Assembly (NCBI GenBank): GCA_902523535.1
Contig: CABYZQ010000001.1
Location: forward strand, 190,001-223,649
DNA: 33,649 bases
Direction: 5' to 3'
Origin: an uncultured Pelagibacteraceae bacterium
Lineage (GTDB): Bacteria; Pseudomonadota; Alphaproteobacteria; Pelagibacterales; AG-422-B15
Notes under the pieces: generated by a model
Told to the model about the DNA's origin: nothing
The model's input: the letters and a program-made list of their open reading frames with translations, nothing else
The model's database searches: none
Shown: positions 20,014-28,660 of the stretch, one piece after another
Position numbering within the stretch: position 1 is the first letter of the stretch
Layout of the letters: each line of letters opens with the position of its first letter
Position numbers and translations under genes: made by a program

Positions 20014-21735
20014 CTAAAGCGTATCTTTTGTGAGATATTCAAATACGTATTGATTTGCATATACAGGGTCTATGTTAACAAGTCCCTCTATGATCGTAAA
20101 TATTGTAGTTTCATGAAGATTTACGAAATTTTGATCACCGTGAATGAGATTTAAAAGCAAGATCATTTCTCCAATCTGATTATCTAGTGATTTTAAGTAT
20201 TCATCAAGCTTCACATTTGTAATTACAGATGAAACCCTGTTTAAATCATTTGGCGTTTTCCAATAATTACTTATTTTTTCATCTGTCATTAACTCATAAT
20301 ATTTGACAATAATATTTTTTTGTTTTGAGCTAAGTTTTTTATCTTCAAGTAAAATTTCAAGCTCATCTAAAGAAAAAGAGATATCAGAATTAAGGAATAA
20401 ATAAAACTTAATCTTCGCCATTAATATTTTATAATCATCTTTATAATTAATTACATTTAACCATTCCTTACATTTATCTAAATCTTTGTTAAGTATAAGA
20501 ATTAAACAAACATCTAAACTTTCTGCTACAAAATTTTGTTTTGGAGTAATTACTTTAACTTTATCATAAATAAGAGTTGAAGCTTTATTAATGAAGCCTT
20601 GCTTGCTAAATGTATCAATAAATTTTGGAATGAGCTTTACAATTTTTTCTTGAGATGCAGTTTTTCTAATTTCTTGATAAATTGAAATCCTATTCTCCAA
20701 TGTTATATTATTTTCATTACCATTATCAAACTTATAACCTTTATAAAAATCTGCTAAGTAGGACACGTCAAGTAGCCCTAGTTCTAGCAATGTTTCAGTG
20801 ATGTTTATTTTTTTTAAGTTACTATCTTGACTAGATAAAACATAGAATAATTTATATTCAATATCTGCATCTTCTTTGATCAGGTTATCGTAATTTATCT
20901 TTTCATTCTTTAGCAGATTTAATTTAATGAGACTAATGTCACCAATTTCATTAGTATTAGTAAGTTCATCATTTAATAAAGAAATCAAAAGTTCAATATA
21001 TTCTTTTTCGTGCTTAGTCTCTTCACGCATAAGAGAAATATTTAAATCCAAAGCCAACAAGTTTGAGTTCATTGCATTACAAAATGATGTGTAATATAAA
21101 TCATTAAAATAATCAGAAAAATAAGTTACATCTCTATTACAAATTCTCTTATAATTTCCACTAATAAGAAAATATTTTTCAATATTCCTTAATATCTGTT
21201 CATTAATTTCATCTTCATTCATTAGAGTAGATAATAAATAAATTTCTTCAAAATACCCTTTGGAGGCCAGAAAATTAATTTTTAAATCTAAATAACTTTG
21301 AGCACTTTCTAAATTATTTTTTGGAGGAGTAGCTATAGTAAGAAGTGAATTAACCAACAGCTCTCTAAGAGTTGAACTATGGGATACTTCAGGTAAGGAA
21401 TTTATCAAATACTCAATATCAGAGTAACTTGATTCATTCCATAAAGTTGTATCAAACCCACCATTTGAGATATCGATCAAACCAAGTGAGTCTTTTCTAG
21501 AATAAGAAAAATCAGACTCTTTTACTGCAGACTTTGACTCTGTATTTTCATCAATTTTCACATCATCTTCTGTGTCATTTTCATTAATTGGTACCAAACT
21601 ATCTTCAGCCCAAATATCAAATGGTTCTTTCGTGTTTGTTTGTTCGGCATTTGCTGAGAAAATTATAAAAATTATACTTACGAGATAAATAGTTATAATA
21701 TATAATAGATATACAAAAATGCTTTTTTTCGTCAT
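20014..21735 (-). CDS. Large exported protein, unknown function
   Basis: I do not recognise this 573-residue protein. It begins with a long hydrophobic signal sequence (about residues 5-27) and a likely cleavage site after SANA (residue 30), so it is exported. Residues of about 35-75 are acidic and probably disordered (NENDTEDDVKIDENTESKS). The rest is rich in Leu, Ile, Asn and Lys with many predicted helices and looks like a helical-repeat (TPR- or HEAT-like) solenoid; I see no catalytic motif. It is first in the operon with xerD, mcl1 and accA, and diverges from aroK over only 52 bp. A periplasmic scaffolding role is a guess. Confidence 0.8.
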   Translation of the reverse strand: MTKKSIFVYLLYIITIYLVSIIFIIFSANAEQTNTKEPFDIWAEDSLVPINENDTEDDVKIDENTESKSAVKESDFSYSRKDSLGLIDISNGGFDTTLWNESSYSDIEYLINSLPEVSHSSTLRELLVNSLLTIATPPKNNLESAQSYLDLKINFLASKGYFEEIYLLSTLMNEDEINEQILRNIEKYFLISGNYKRICNRDVTYFSDYFNDLYYTSFCNAMNSNLLALDLNISLMREETKHEKEYIELLISLLNDELTNTNEIGDISLIKLNLLKNEKINYDNLIKEDADIEYKLFYVLSSQDSNLKKINITETLLELGLLDVSYLADFYKGYKFDNGNENNITLENRISIYQEIRKTASQEKIVKLIPKFIDTFSKQGFINKASTLIYDKVKVITPKQNFVAESLDVCLILILNKDLDKCKEWLNVINYKDDYKILMAKIKFYLFLNSDISFSLDELEILLEDKKLSSKQKNIIVKYYELMTDEKISNYWKTPNDLNRVSSVITNVKLDEYLKSLDNQIGEMILLLNLIHGDQNFVNLHETTIFTIIEGLVNIDPVYANQYVFEYLTKDTL

Positions 21736-21750
21736 AACAATTTCTTTTAA

Positions 21751-21783
21751 CAGATTAATCTGAAACTGTGAAATTTATTCACA
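21751..21783. promoter_or_regulatory. Two palindromes in the 52-bp divergent region before aroK
   Basis: CAGATTAATCTG (21751-21762) is a perfect 12-bp palindrome. Four bases on, TGTGAA-ATTTA-TTCACA (21767-21783) is a perfect 6-bp inverted repeat with a 5-bp spacer, ending 4 bp before the aroK ATG. Together they fill most of the gap between two divergent genes, so they are good operator candidates. The second resembles an FNR/CRP-like half-site layout, but no known site is matched exactly. Confidence 0.5.
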
Positions 21784-21787
21784 TCTA

Positions 21788-22327
21788 ATGATGTCAAAAT
21801 TAAGACTTTCTAATAGTAATAAAAGTATTGTTCTTGTGGGTCACATGGGATCAGGAAAATCAACAATAGGCAAAAACCTCTCAAAGAAATTGGGTATTGA
21901 TTTTTTTGATTCTGATAAAGAAATCGAGTTAAAAGAAAAAATAAAAATTAGTAATATCTTTAGTTTACATGGAGAAAAATATTTCAGAAACCTTGAGGAA
22001 AAAATTAATCTTAAACTTCTTAAATATAAGAATGTAGTTCTTGCACTTGGTGGTGGAGCATTTCAAAATCCTTCTGTAAGAAAAGTAGCATTAGAAAAAT
22101 GTAATTGTATTTGGCTAAAATGTAGCTTAAATCTATTGGAACAAAGGTGTAATTTTAAAAAAAATAGACCTTTACTTGAAAATAAAAATATTAAATCAGA
22201 ACTGTTAAAGTTAGATAAAATTCGAAGAAAAAATTATTCTAAAGCCCACTTATCAATAAATGTGGGGGGGAAAACTAAATATCAGGTTACAAAGGAATTA
22301 CTAAATCAAATTAAACTTAATGATTAA
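21788..22327 (+). CDS. aroK: Shikimate kinase
   Basis: AroK phosphorylates shikimate with ATP in aromatic amino acid synthesis. The 179-residue protein has Walker A GHMGSGKS (18-25), the DSDKEIE shikimate/Mg segment, the R-GE-FR region (HGEKYFRNLEE) and the LALGGGAF motif, plus the lid (RPLLE). Two adjacent ATGs (21788 and 21791) are possible starts; both lie within 10 bp of the preceding palindrome, leaving no room for a normal ribosome binding site. Its 3' end overlaps aroB by 8 bp. aroK-aroB is the usual alphaproteobacterial order. Confidence 0.96.
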   Translation: MMSKLRLSNSNKSIVLVGHMGSGKSTIGKNLSKKLGIDFFDSDKEIELKEKIKISNIFSLHGEKYFRNLEEKINLKLLKYKNVVLALGGGAFQNPSVRKVALEKCNCIWLKCSLNLLEQRCNFKKNRPLLENKNIKSELLKLDKIRRKNYSKAHLSINVGGKTKYQVTKELLNQIKLND

Positions 22328-23426
22328 AACTCTAAAGGTTACAACTCCTCTTAAGAAATATAATATAATTATTGGCAATAATATTATAGCCAGCTCTGGA
22401 AAATATTCTAAAAAATATTTAAAGAGTGATAGGGTATTCATTGTTACAAATAAGCTTCTTAAATCTTTGTATTTAAAAAAAATAAAGAACTCATTTGTTA
22501 AGCATGGAATAACTGTCAGCGAAATTATCATTAACGATAGTGAAAGTAAGAAAAATCTTGAGTCAGTAAAAATCTTAACAAGCCATTTATTAAAAAATAA
22601 AGTTGATAGAAATGATACTCTGATTGCTCTTGGGGGAGGCGTAATAGGTGATCTCGTTGGATTTGTAGCAAGTATAACCCTAAGAGGTATTAACTTTATT
22701 CAAATTCCTACAACTTTACTTTCACAAGTAGACTCATCAGTTGGTGGGAAAACAGGAGTTAACACGCCACTTGGAAAAAATTTAATCGGTTCTTTTTATC
22801 AGCCTGCCCTTGTTATTTCTGACGTAGGCATATTAAAGAGCTTAAATAAAAGAGAGGTATTGTCAGGATATGCAGAAGTAATCAAATATGGCATCATAAT
22901 GGACAAAGCGTTTTTTAATTGGCTATTAAAAAATGATAATCATTTTTTGAATCAAAATGCTAATTACTTAATAGAGATAGTATATAAATCATGCAAAAAT
23001 AAAGCAAAAATAGTAAATCAAGATGAAAAGGAAAAAAATATTAGAGCCTTATTAAACCTTGGCCATACTTTTGGACATGCTATCGAAGCACTTAATAATT
23101 ATAAAAAAACAGTTGTGCATGGTGAAGCTGTTGCGATAGGAATAATAATGGCACTAGAGCTATCTTTCTTAGAAGGAAAAATATCAAAAGACATTATAAA
23201 TAAAATAGTATCACATTTTGATAAAATAGGTATTAAAAGAAAGATACCAAAGCAATTAAAACAGCATTTAAACACTTCACAGTTTATAGAAGCAATGTCT
23301 TCTGATAAAAAAGTAAAAAACAAAAAAATAAATTTAATACTATGTAAAAGTATTGGTGAAGCTTATATCACTGATACTTTCAAACATAAGAACATGAAAA
23401 AGGTAATAAAAGATTTTTTAAACTAA
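22320..23426 (+). CDS. aroB: 3-dehydroquinate synthase
   Basis: AroB converts DAHP to dehydroquinate with NAD and a divalent metal, step two of the shikimate pathway. The 368-residue protein has the NAD-binding LGGGVIGDLVGFVAS region, the QIPTTLLSQVDSSVGGKTGVN signature, and the metal ligand motif LGHTFGHAIE with HGEAVAIG. The start lies within aroK (8-bp overlap), implying coupled translation, and the stop is directly followed by the ATG of the CorC/HlyC gene. The gene is unusually AT-rich and Lys/Asn-rich, but so are its neighbours. Confidence 0.97.
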   Translation: MIKTLKVTTPLKKYNIIIGNNIIASSGKYSKKYLKSDRVFIVTNKLLKSLYLKKIKNSFVKHGITVSEIIINDSESKKNLESVKILTSHLLKNKVDRNDTLIALGGGVIGDLVGFVASITLRGINFIQIPTTLLSQVDSSVGGKTGVNTPLGKNLIGSFYQPALVISDVGILKSLNKREVLSGYAEVIKYGIIMDKAFFNWLLKNDNHFLNQNANYLIEIVYKSCKNKAKIVNQDEKEKNIRALLNLGHTFGHAIEALNNYKKTVVHGEAVAIGIIMALELSFLEGKISKDIINKIVSHFDKIGIKRKIPKQLKQHLNTSQFIEAMSSDKKVKNKKINLILCKSIGEAYITDTFKHKNMKKVIKDFLN

Positions 23427-24695
23427 ATGTTATTTGAGATAATTATTTTATTTTTTGCTATTATTATACTTCTTGCATTATCTGCATTTTTCTCAGGATC
23501 AGAAACTGGATTGACAGCCAGTACAAGAAGTCGACTTACAGGTTTGCGAATGAAAGGTAGTAAAAATGCTGATGTTGCTCTTCAATTGCTAAATAAAAAA
23601 GAATCATTAATCGGTGCGATATTATTAGGTAATAACCTTGTAAATATTCTTGCTTCCGCATTGGCTACAAGCCTACTCATTAAAGTATTTGGAAACTCAG
23701 GTGTAGCTTACGCAGTAATAATCATGACGGCATTAATTGTGATCTTCGCAGAAATTCTTCCTAAAAGCTATGCAATTGCGAATGCGGAGAAATTAGCGTT
23801 GATTGTTAGTCCATTATTAAAACCACTGGTTACTGTACTGGCGCCCATTACATGGATTATGGAAAAAATAGTTTTTTATATTCTAGGAATTTTTGGAATT
23901 AAACATGATCAAAATTCTCGCAGTATATCTGTCGCCGATGAAATAAGAGGAACGGTAGACCTACATCATAAAGAAGGTAGACTATTTAAAATTGACAAGG
24001 ATATGGTTACTGGAATTTTAGACTTATCTGAAATTGCGGTTGAAGATATTATGGTACATAGAAGCAACGTGTTTATGCTTAATATTGATGATGATCCTGA
24101 AAAAATTGTTAATCAGGTAATAGAAAGCCCATATACAAGAGTCCCAATATGGAAAGATAATAATGAAAATATAATAGGTTTAATACACGCTAAAAATTTA
24201 CTGAAATTACTTAAAGAAAAGCAAACCCTTTCAATTACGCGGGAAGACATAAAGGATTCACTTATTAAAACATGGTTTGTTCCAGAAACAACTTCTCTGA
24301 AAGATCAACTTCAAATGCACCTTAATAGAAAAATTAAATTAGCAATGGTTGTAGATGAGTACGGAGTACTGAGTGGGATGATTAGCCTAGAAGATATTAT
24401 AGAGGAAATAGTTGGCGAGATAAGTGATGAACATGATATTGAGCTTTCTGACATAAAGAGGAATCAAGATGGTTCAGTAAAAGTAAAGGGTTCGACAGAA
24501 ATAAGAAATATCAATAGAAGTTTTGGATGGGATTTACCTGATGAGGAAGCGAATACGATTTCTGGACTTATAATAAATGAGTCAAGATCATTTCCCAAGA
24601 CTGGTCAGATTTTTCAATATTATGGTTTTAAGTTTGAAATATTAGGAACTAATAAAAATATTATTACTCAAGTAAAAATATCTTCACTTAATTAG
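23427..24695 (+). CDS. HlyC/CorC (CNNM) family membrane transporter with CBS pair
   Basis: The 422-residue protein has a DUF21/CNNM transmembrane part (about 1-150; helices near 4-24, 60-82 and 88-110 and one later), including the GSETGLTA segment typical of the family, then a CBS domain pair (about 195-325) and a C-terminal CorC_HlyC domain (about 335-420). Such proteins are linked to Mg2+/Co2+ efflux or homeostasis; hemolysin is an old misnomer. It starts at the base after the aroB stop codon, so it is translated from the same mRNA. The stop overlaps bolA by 12 bp. This place after aroB is conserved in many Alphaproteobacteria. Confidence 0.93.
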   Translation: MLFEIIILFFAIIILLALSAFFSGSETGLTASTRSRLTGLRMKGSKNADVALQLLNKKESLIGAILLGNNLVNILASALATSLLIKVFGNSGVAYAVIIMTALIVIFAEILPKSYAIANAEKLALIVSPLLKPLVTVLAPITWIMEKIVFYILGIFGIKHDQNSRSISVADEIRGTVDLHHKEGRLFKIDKDMVTGILDLSEIAVEDIMVHRSNVFMLNIDDDPEKIVNQVIESPYTRVPIWKDNNENIIGLIHAKNLLKLLKEKQTLSITREDIKDSLIKTWFVPETTSLKDQLQMHLNRKIKLAMVVDEYGVLSGMISLEDIIEEIVGEISDEHDIELSDIKRNQDGSVKVKGSTEIRNINRSFGWDLPDEEANTISGLIINESRSFPKTGQIFQYYGFKFEILGTNKNIITQVKISSLN

Positions 24696-24965
24696 AGAGT
24701 ATTCTGCTTCAGTATGCAACTTTAGTCTGATTGAGTGAATATCATCTAAAATTTCCTGTTCGAGTACTTTATGCACTTTTCTCTCTCTATCAATTCGTGA
24801 TAGGTTTAGAAACTCTTCAGAAACTATAATAAGTTTTATGTGGGAAGTATCTTTATTTTCGCCAGAATAATGGTTTTTGTGTAGGTCAGAAAAATTTATT
24901 ATTTTGAAAAATGATGGTTTAAAAAAATCATTAATCTTCCTGTTTATATTTTTTTCAAGACTCAT
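24684..24965 (-). CDS. bolA: BolA family protein
   Basis: The 93-residue protein matches the BolA fold: an N-terminal helix (LEKNINRKINDFFKP), the HYSGENKDTSHIKLIIVSEEF strand region and a C-terminal VHKVLEQEILDDIHSIRLKLHT segment typical of BolA. Family members bind [2Fe-2S] clusters with monothiol CGFS glutaredoxins and act in iron-sulfur handling and stress morphology. The dithiol grxC in this window is not the usual partner. It faces the J-domain gene divergently over 36 bp and overlaps the CorC/HlyC gene tail to tail by 12 bp. Confidence 0.93.
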   Translation of the reverse strand: MSLEKNINRKINDFFKPSFFKIINFSDLHKNHYSGENKDTSHIKLIIVSEEFLNLSRIDRERKVHKVLEQEILDDIHSIRLKLHTEAEYSLIK

Positions 24966-25001
24966 ATATAATCATATATACTTAACATAATTAATTGCGA
25001 T
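24966..25001. promoter_or_regulatory. 36-bp divergent gap bolA / J-domain gene
   Basis: Both genes must start from this 36-bp AT-rich gap or from within each other. It contains CATATATA twice in tandem on the plus strand (about 24963-24980). No Shine-Dalgarno sequence precedes either start, so leaderless or nearly leaderless transcripts are likely. No boxes could be assigned with confidence. Confidence 0.3.
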
Positions 25002-25541
25002 ATGGATAACAGAAAATGTTCTTTTGAAAATTGCCCAAATGATGGAGAATTTAAAGCACCTTCATCGCCAAAAGAGCTTAAAAGGTATGTATGGTTCTGT
25101 TTGAAGCATATTAGAGAATATAATAAAAAGTGGAATTATTTCTCTGATATGTCTGCTGACGAAATCGAAGAGTTTATTGAAAACGACATCATAGGCCACA
25201 GAAAAACCAAAAAAATAGGCACGAATGATGTGAATTACTTCGAAAAAATATCAAAAATCTCCGAACAGATGTTTTCTGGCATGAATAATCTTGAAAACCT
25301 GAATATGCACCCTAGTTTTTATAGTTCTAAATATCTAAATGCGCTAGCAACTTTAGGTATGGACAAAAAAGAAAGTTCATTAGAGGATATTAAATCTAAA
25401 TTCAAAAAGATTGTAAAAGAACTTCACCCTGATACAGTTGGACTGAATGAAGAAAACAAAGAAAAACTTACTAAGGTTCTAGAAGCCTACAAAATAATAA
25501 AGGATCAACATGACAGCAACAGAAAACCTAATTCAAAATAA
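25002..25541 (+). CDS. J-domain protein with N-terminal zinc-finger-like motif
   Basis: This is a 179-residue protein with its J domain at the C-terminus (about 122-172), including the diagnostic HPD (142-144) in KKIVKELHPDTVG. The first 40 residues carry C6-x4-C11 and C33-x2-H36, which could bind zinc. It is a DnaJ-like co-chaperone, not DnaJ itself, as the G/F and CxxCxGxG regions are absent. Such a protein is a conserved upstream neighbour of cobS-cobT in Alphaproteobacteria. Its end overlaps cobS by 32 bp, so co-translation is probable. It may recruit DnaK to the CobS/CobT complex or its target; that is inference. Confidence 0.9.
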   Translation: MDNRKCSFENCPNDGEFKAPSSPKELKRYVWFCLKHIREYNKKWNYFSDMSADEIEEFIENDIIGHRKTKKIGTNDVNYFEKISKISEQMFSGMNNLENLNMHPSFYSSKYLNALATLGMDKKESSLEDIKSKFKKIVKELHPDTVGLNEENKEKLTKVLEAYKIIKDQHDSNRKPNSK

Positions 25542-26499
25542 GCCTGACATTTCTATTTCAGTAAATCAGGCCTTTGGCATTGATACAGATTTACACGTTG
25601 AGGGATTTTCAAAGAAGTCTGAATATGTTCCAGATATCGATAGCAGCTATTGTTTTGATAAAGCAACAACAATGGCGGTTTTATCAGGTTTTAAATATAA
25701 TAGAAGGGTAATGGTCCAGGGATTACATGGTACTGGAAAATCTACCCATATCGAACAAATTGCTGCGCGGCTTAATTGGCCTTGTATTAGAGTTAACCTT
25801 GACAGTCATATAAGCCGAATTGATTTAATAGGTAAAGATGCGATCGTATTGAAAGAAGGCAAGCAAGTAACAGAATTTCAGGATGGAATTCTTCCTTGGT
25901 CATTACAAAATCCAACGGCATTAGTTTTTGATGAATATGACGCAGGCAGGCCTGATGTCATGTTTGTAATACAAAGAGTCTTGGAAGCAGATGGCAAATT
26001 TACACTTCTAGATAAAAATAGAGTTTTAAAACCAAATCCTTATTTTAGAATGTTTGCAACAACAAACACGGTTGGCTTAGGCGATACCACAGGCTTATAT
26101 CATGGAACGCAACAGATCAATCAGGGTCAGATGGATAGGTGGAATATAGTGACCACACTAAATTATCTTAATTTTGAGCAAGAAAAACAAATCATGCTCT
26201 CAAAAGTTCCTTCGTTCAATACGCAAGAAAAGCAAGAAATCATTGAGCTTATGATTAAAGTGGCAGACCTATCCAGAAAAGGGCTATCAAATGGAGATGT
26301 ATCAACAGTTATGAGTCCACGAACAGTTTTAACCTGGGCTCAAAATGCTGAGATATTTGACTTTAACTATGCAATGGCATTCAAACTTACTTTCTTAAAT
26401 AAATGTGATGAGAGTGAAAGACAGATTATATCTGAATATTATCAACGCTGTTTTGGTGACGATCTCTCATTAGAACAGAATGAGTTTAACTTAATATAG
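25510..26499 (+). CDS. cobS: CobS, AAA+ ATPase subunit of cobaltochelatase type
   Basis: CobS (AAA+, MoxR-like) and CobT form the ATPase motor that, with CobN, inserts Co2+ into hydrogenobyrinate diamide in aerobic B12 synthesis. The 329-residue protein has the CobS N-terminus ([21 protein letters not shown]), Walker A GLHGTGKS (71-78), Walker B LVFDEYD (with D141 and E142) and the [20 protein letters not shown] sensor region. The ATG at 25510 has an AAAGGA ribosome binding site at good spacing and gives the family-length N-terminus despite a 32-bp overlap with the J-domain gene. No cobN lies in this window, so its partner and role are open. Confidence 0.94.
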   Translation: MTATENLIQNKPDISISVNQAFGIDTDLHVEGFSKKSEYVPDIDSSYCFDKATTMAVLSGFKYNRRVMVQGLHGTGKSTHIEQIAARLNWPCIRVNLDSHISRIDLIGKDAIVLKEGKQVTEFQDGILPWSLQNPTALVFDEYDAGRPDVMFVIQRVLEADGKFTLLDKNRVLKPNPYFRMFATTNTVGLGDTTGLYHGTQQINQGQMDRWNIVTTLNYLNFEQEKQIMLSKVPSFNTQEKQEIIELMIKVADLSRKGLSNGDVSTVMSPRTVLTWAQNAEIFDFNYAMAFKLTFLNKCDESERQIISEYYQRCFGDDLSLEQNEFNLI

Positions 26500-28334
26500 T
26501 GAAAGAAGATATTTTAGAAGATATCAAAAGAGCTATCTCATCTGCTACAAGGGCTATTGCTGAAAACAAAGAGCTTGAAGTTGTGTTCGAAGATACCGGT
26601 TCTTCATCTGAAAATAAAATTGTTTTACCCCAAATAAAGTTAGATGTTAATCCTGAATCGCTTAGCCAGCTTAGAGGGAATGCTGATAATCAAGCCCTAA
26701 GATATAAATACCACAATCAAGACACTTTCAAAGAATACGAGCCCTCCGGAGAAAAAAATAGAAAGATTTATGAAATACTTGAAGATACTCGCATACAACT
26801 AATAGGCAGTAAATTGATGAGAGGTGTTAAAAATAATTTACATTCTCTCTATGAAGACAAATTCAAAGACAAAAATATTTCTGAAATCTCTAAACAATCT
26901 GATATTGATATTGAAGATGCTATTGATTTATATTTTAGAAATAAAGTCAGTCCTGATTATCTACCTAAAGATTCTGATAAAGCAATAAGCGTATGGAAGA
27001 AATGGCTTCAAAGTAGGATTGGCGACTCTTCCAATTCGCTCTTAAAGAATATTTATGATCAAAAAGTTTTTGCTGAAAATGTAAATAAATTAATAAATGA
27101 CTTAGACTATTATGATGACCAAAATACTAATGATGAAAAGAATCAAGAGGAAAAGAATCAAAACACAGAACAACTTGAAAATAATGAATTGGATGAGATG
27201 GAGAATCAGTCATCTTTTAGTGATGATGAGGCCTCACAGTCTGAAGAGGAAGTGGGATATGAAGAAACAGAAATGAATATTGACCAGCAAGAAGATGACG
27301 AACTTTCAGAATTTGATGAAGGAAATAGTGAAAATGCAACACCTCAGTATAGAGCTGAGAATTCAAGTGAACAAATACTAAATGAGTACAGTATATACAC
27401 TGAGGAATTTGATGAAATAATTACTGCTTCTAATATATGCGAAGATGAAGAATTAAACCGTCTTCGGGCTTATTTAGACCAACAACTAAAGTCGTATCAA
27501 ACAATTATTTCTAGATTAGCTAATCGATTACAAAGGAAATTACTTGCTAAGCAAAATCGAAGTTGGGATTTTGATTTAGAAGAAGGCTTGCTAGATACAT
27601 CAAGATTAACCAGGATTATAATGGACCCATATCACTCATTATCTTTCAAAAAAGAAAAGGATACTGACTTCAAGGATACAGTAGTTTCACTTTTAATTGA
27701 TAATTCTGGATCAATGAGAGGAAGACCCATTACTGTTGCCGCCATGAGCGCAGATATTCTTGCCAGAACTCTCGAGAGATGTGGTGTGAAGGTTGAGATT
27801 CTTGGTTTTACAACAAAAGCTTGGAAAGGTGGCAAAAGTAGAGAGCATTGGATGCAGAACAAGAAAATTCCAGCACCAGGAAGATTAAATGATTTAAGAC
27901 ACATTATTTATAAAGCTGCGGATGAACCATGGCGTAGATCAAAAAAAAATTTAGGCCTTATGATGCGTGAGGGACTATTGAAAGAGAATATTGATGGAGA
28001 AGCACTTTTATGGGCACATAAAAGGTTGCAAGTCAGATATGAAGCAAGAAAAATTTTAATGGTTATATCCGACGGAGCACCTGTAGATGATAGTACTTTA
28101 TCTGTAAATACAGGAAATTATCTTGAAAAACATTTAAGAGGTGTAATCGAATGGATAGAGTCAAAGTCTGCTATTCAATTGTTGGCTGTAGGCATAGGTC
28201 ACGATGTTACTAGATACTACAAAAGAGCTGTTACCATAGTCGATGCTGAACAGTTAGCGGATGTTATGACAGAACAGTTGGTTGATCTATTTGAAGAGAG
28301 TGAGAAAAAAAGTAAAAGTCAGCTTGCTAACTAA
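26499..28334 (+). CDS. cobT: CobT, VWA-domain subunit of cobaltochelatase type
   Basis: The 611-residue partner of CobS has an N-terminal CobT domain (about 1-210), a long acidic Glu/Asp/Asn/Gln-rich linker (about 215-300) and a C-terminal von Willebrand A domain with the MIDAS motif D401-N-S403-G-S405 (LLIDNSGSM) and further segments ([21 protein letters not shown]). The MIDAS normally grips a metal-binding partner such as CobN. The start is GTG at 26499, sharing its G with the cobS TAG stop (TAGTG), a coupled arrangement. The 3' end overlaps rpmB by 8 bp. Without cobN it may act as a MoxR/VWA-type maturation machine. Confidence 0.94.
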   Translation: MKEDILEDIKRAISSATRAIAENKELEVVFEDTGSSSENKIVLPQIKLDVNPESLSQLRGNADNQALRYKYHNQDTFKEYEPSGEKNRKIYEILEDTRIQLIGSKLMRGVKNNLHSLYEDKFKDKNISEISKQSDIDIEDAIDLYFRNKVSPDYLPKDSDKAISVWKKWLQSRIGDSSNSLLKNIYDQKVFAENVNKLINDLDYYDDQNTNDEKNQEEKNQNTEQLENNELDEMENQSSFSDDEASQSEEEVGYEETEMNIDQQEDDELSEFDEGNSENATPQYRAENSSEQILNEYSIYTEEFDEIITASNICEDEELNRLRAYLDQQLKSYQTIISRLANRLQRKLLAKQNRSWDFDLEEGLLDTSRLTRIIMDPYHSLSFKKEKDTDFKDTVVSLLIDNSGSMRGRPITVAAMSADILARTLERCGVKVEILGFTTKAWKGGKSREHWMQNKKIPAPGRLNDLRHIIYKAADEPWRRSKKNLGLMMREGLLKENIDGEALLWAHKRLQVRYEARKILMVISDGAPVDDSTLSVNTGNYLEKHLRGVIEWIESKSAIQLLAVGIGHDVTRYYKRAVTIVDAEQLADVMTEQLVDLFEESEKKSKSQLAN

Positions 28335-28617
28335 CTTTACTCGCAGCGATGTCCATTGCACGTTGTAATCTCTTTGCTTTAAGCGATAATTTCTTACTTT
28401 TTGTTTTTGTTAAGAATTCATCTATACCACCAAATTTCGAGACTGTTCGAATTGACGATGTAGCCACTGATAACTTTATTTTTTTATTTAACAATTCACT
28501 TTTAAAAGTTACCGCTTGAAGATTAACATTGAATTTTCTTCTGGTTTTGTTATTGGCTTTGCTTACGTTATTTCCAAACTGAACTTTTTTGCCAGATAAA
28601 TCACATGCTTTTGTCAT
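28327..28617 (-). CDS. rpmB: Ribosomal protein bL28
   Basis: The 96-residue basic protein matches bL28 of the large subunit: [33 protein letters not shown] carries the conserved Cys and GxxV-SH/AxNKT-RR-F signature. It lies next to cobT, converging with it, as in many Alphaproteobacteria. It has its own putative promoter in the short gap to meaB. The final 8 bp overlap the cobT stop region. Confidence 0.96.
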   Translation of the reverse strand: MTKACDLSGKKVQFGNNVSKANNKTRRKFNVNLQAVTFKSELLNKKIKLSVATSSIRTVSKFGGIDEFLTKTKSKKLSLKAKRLQRAMDIAASKVS

Positions 28618-28627
28618 AATTCGTGTT

Positions 28628-28655
28628 AGTTAAAGATAATAATAAATATTGTCAA
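28628..28655 (-). promoter_or_regulatory. Possible rpmB promoter
   Basis: On the minus strand a perfect -35 consensus TTGACA (28650-28655) is followed after 16 bp by TTAACT (28628-28633), a poor -10. The start codon follows 10 bp later (ATG ends at 28617), so transcription would begin at or close to it. ATATTG-T-CAATAT (28646-28658) is a short inverted repeat over the -35. Confidence 0.4.
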
Positions 28656-28660
28656 TATGA

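Noticed and set aside
23427-24695. Hemolysin
   Set aside because: The name HlyC/TlyC is historical; the domain set DUF21-CBS-CorC points to ion transport.
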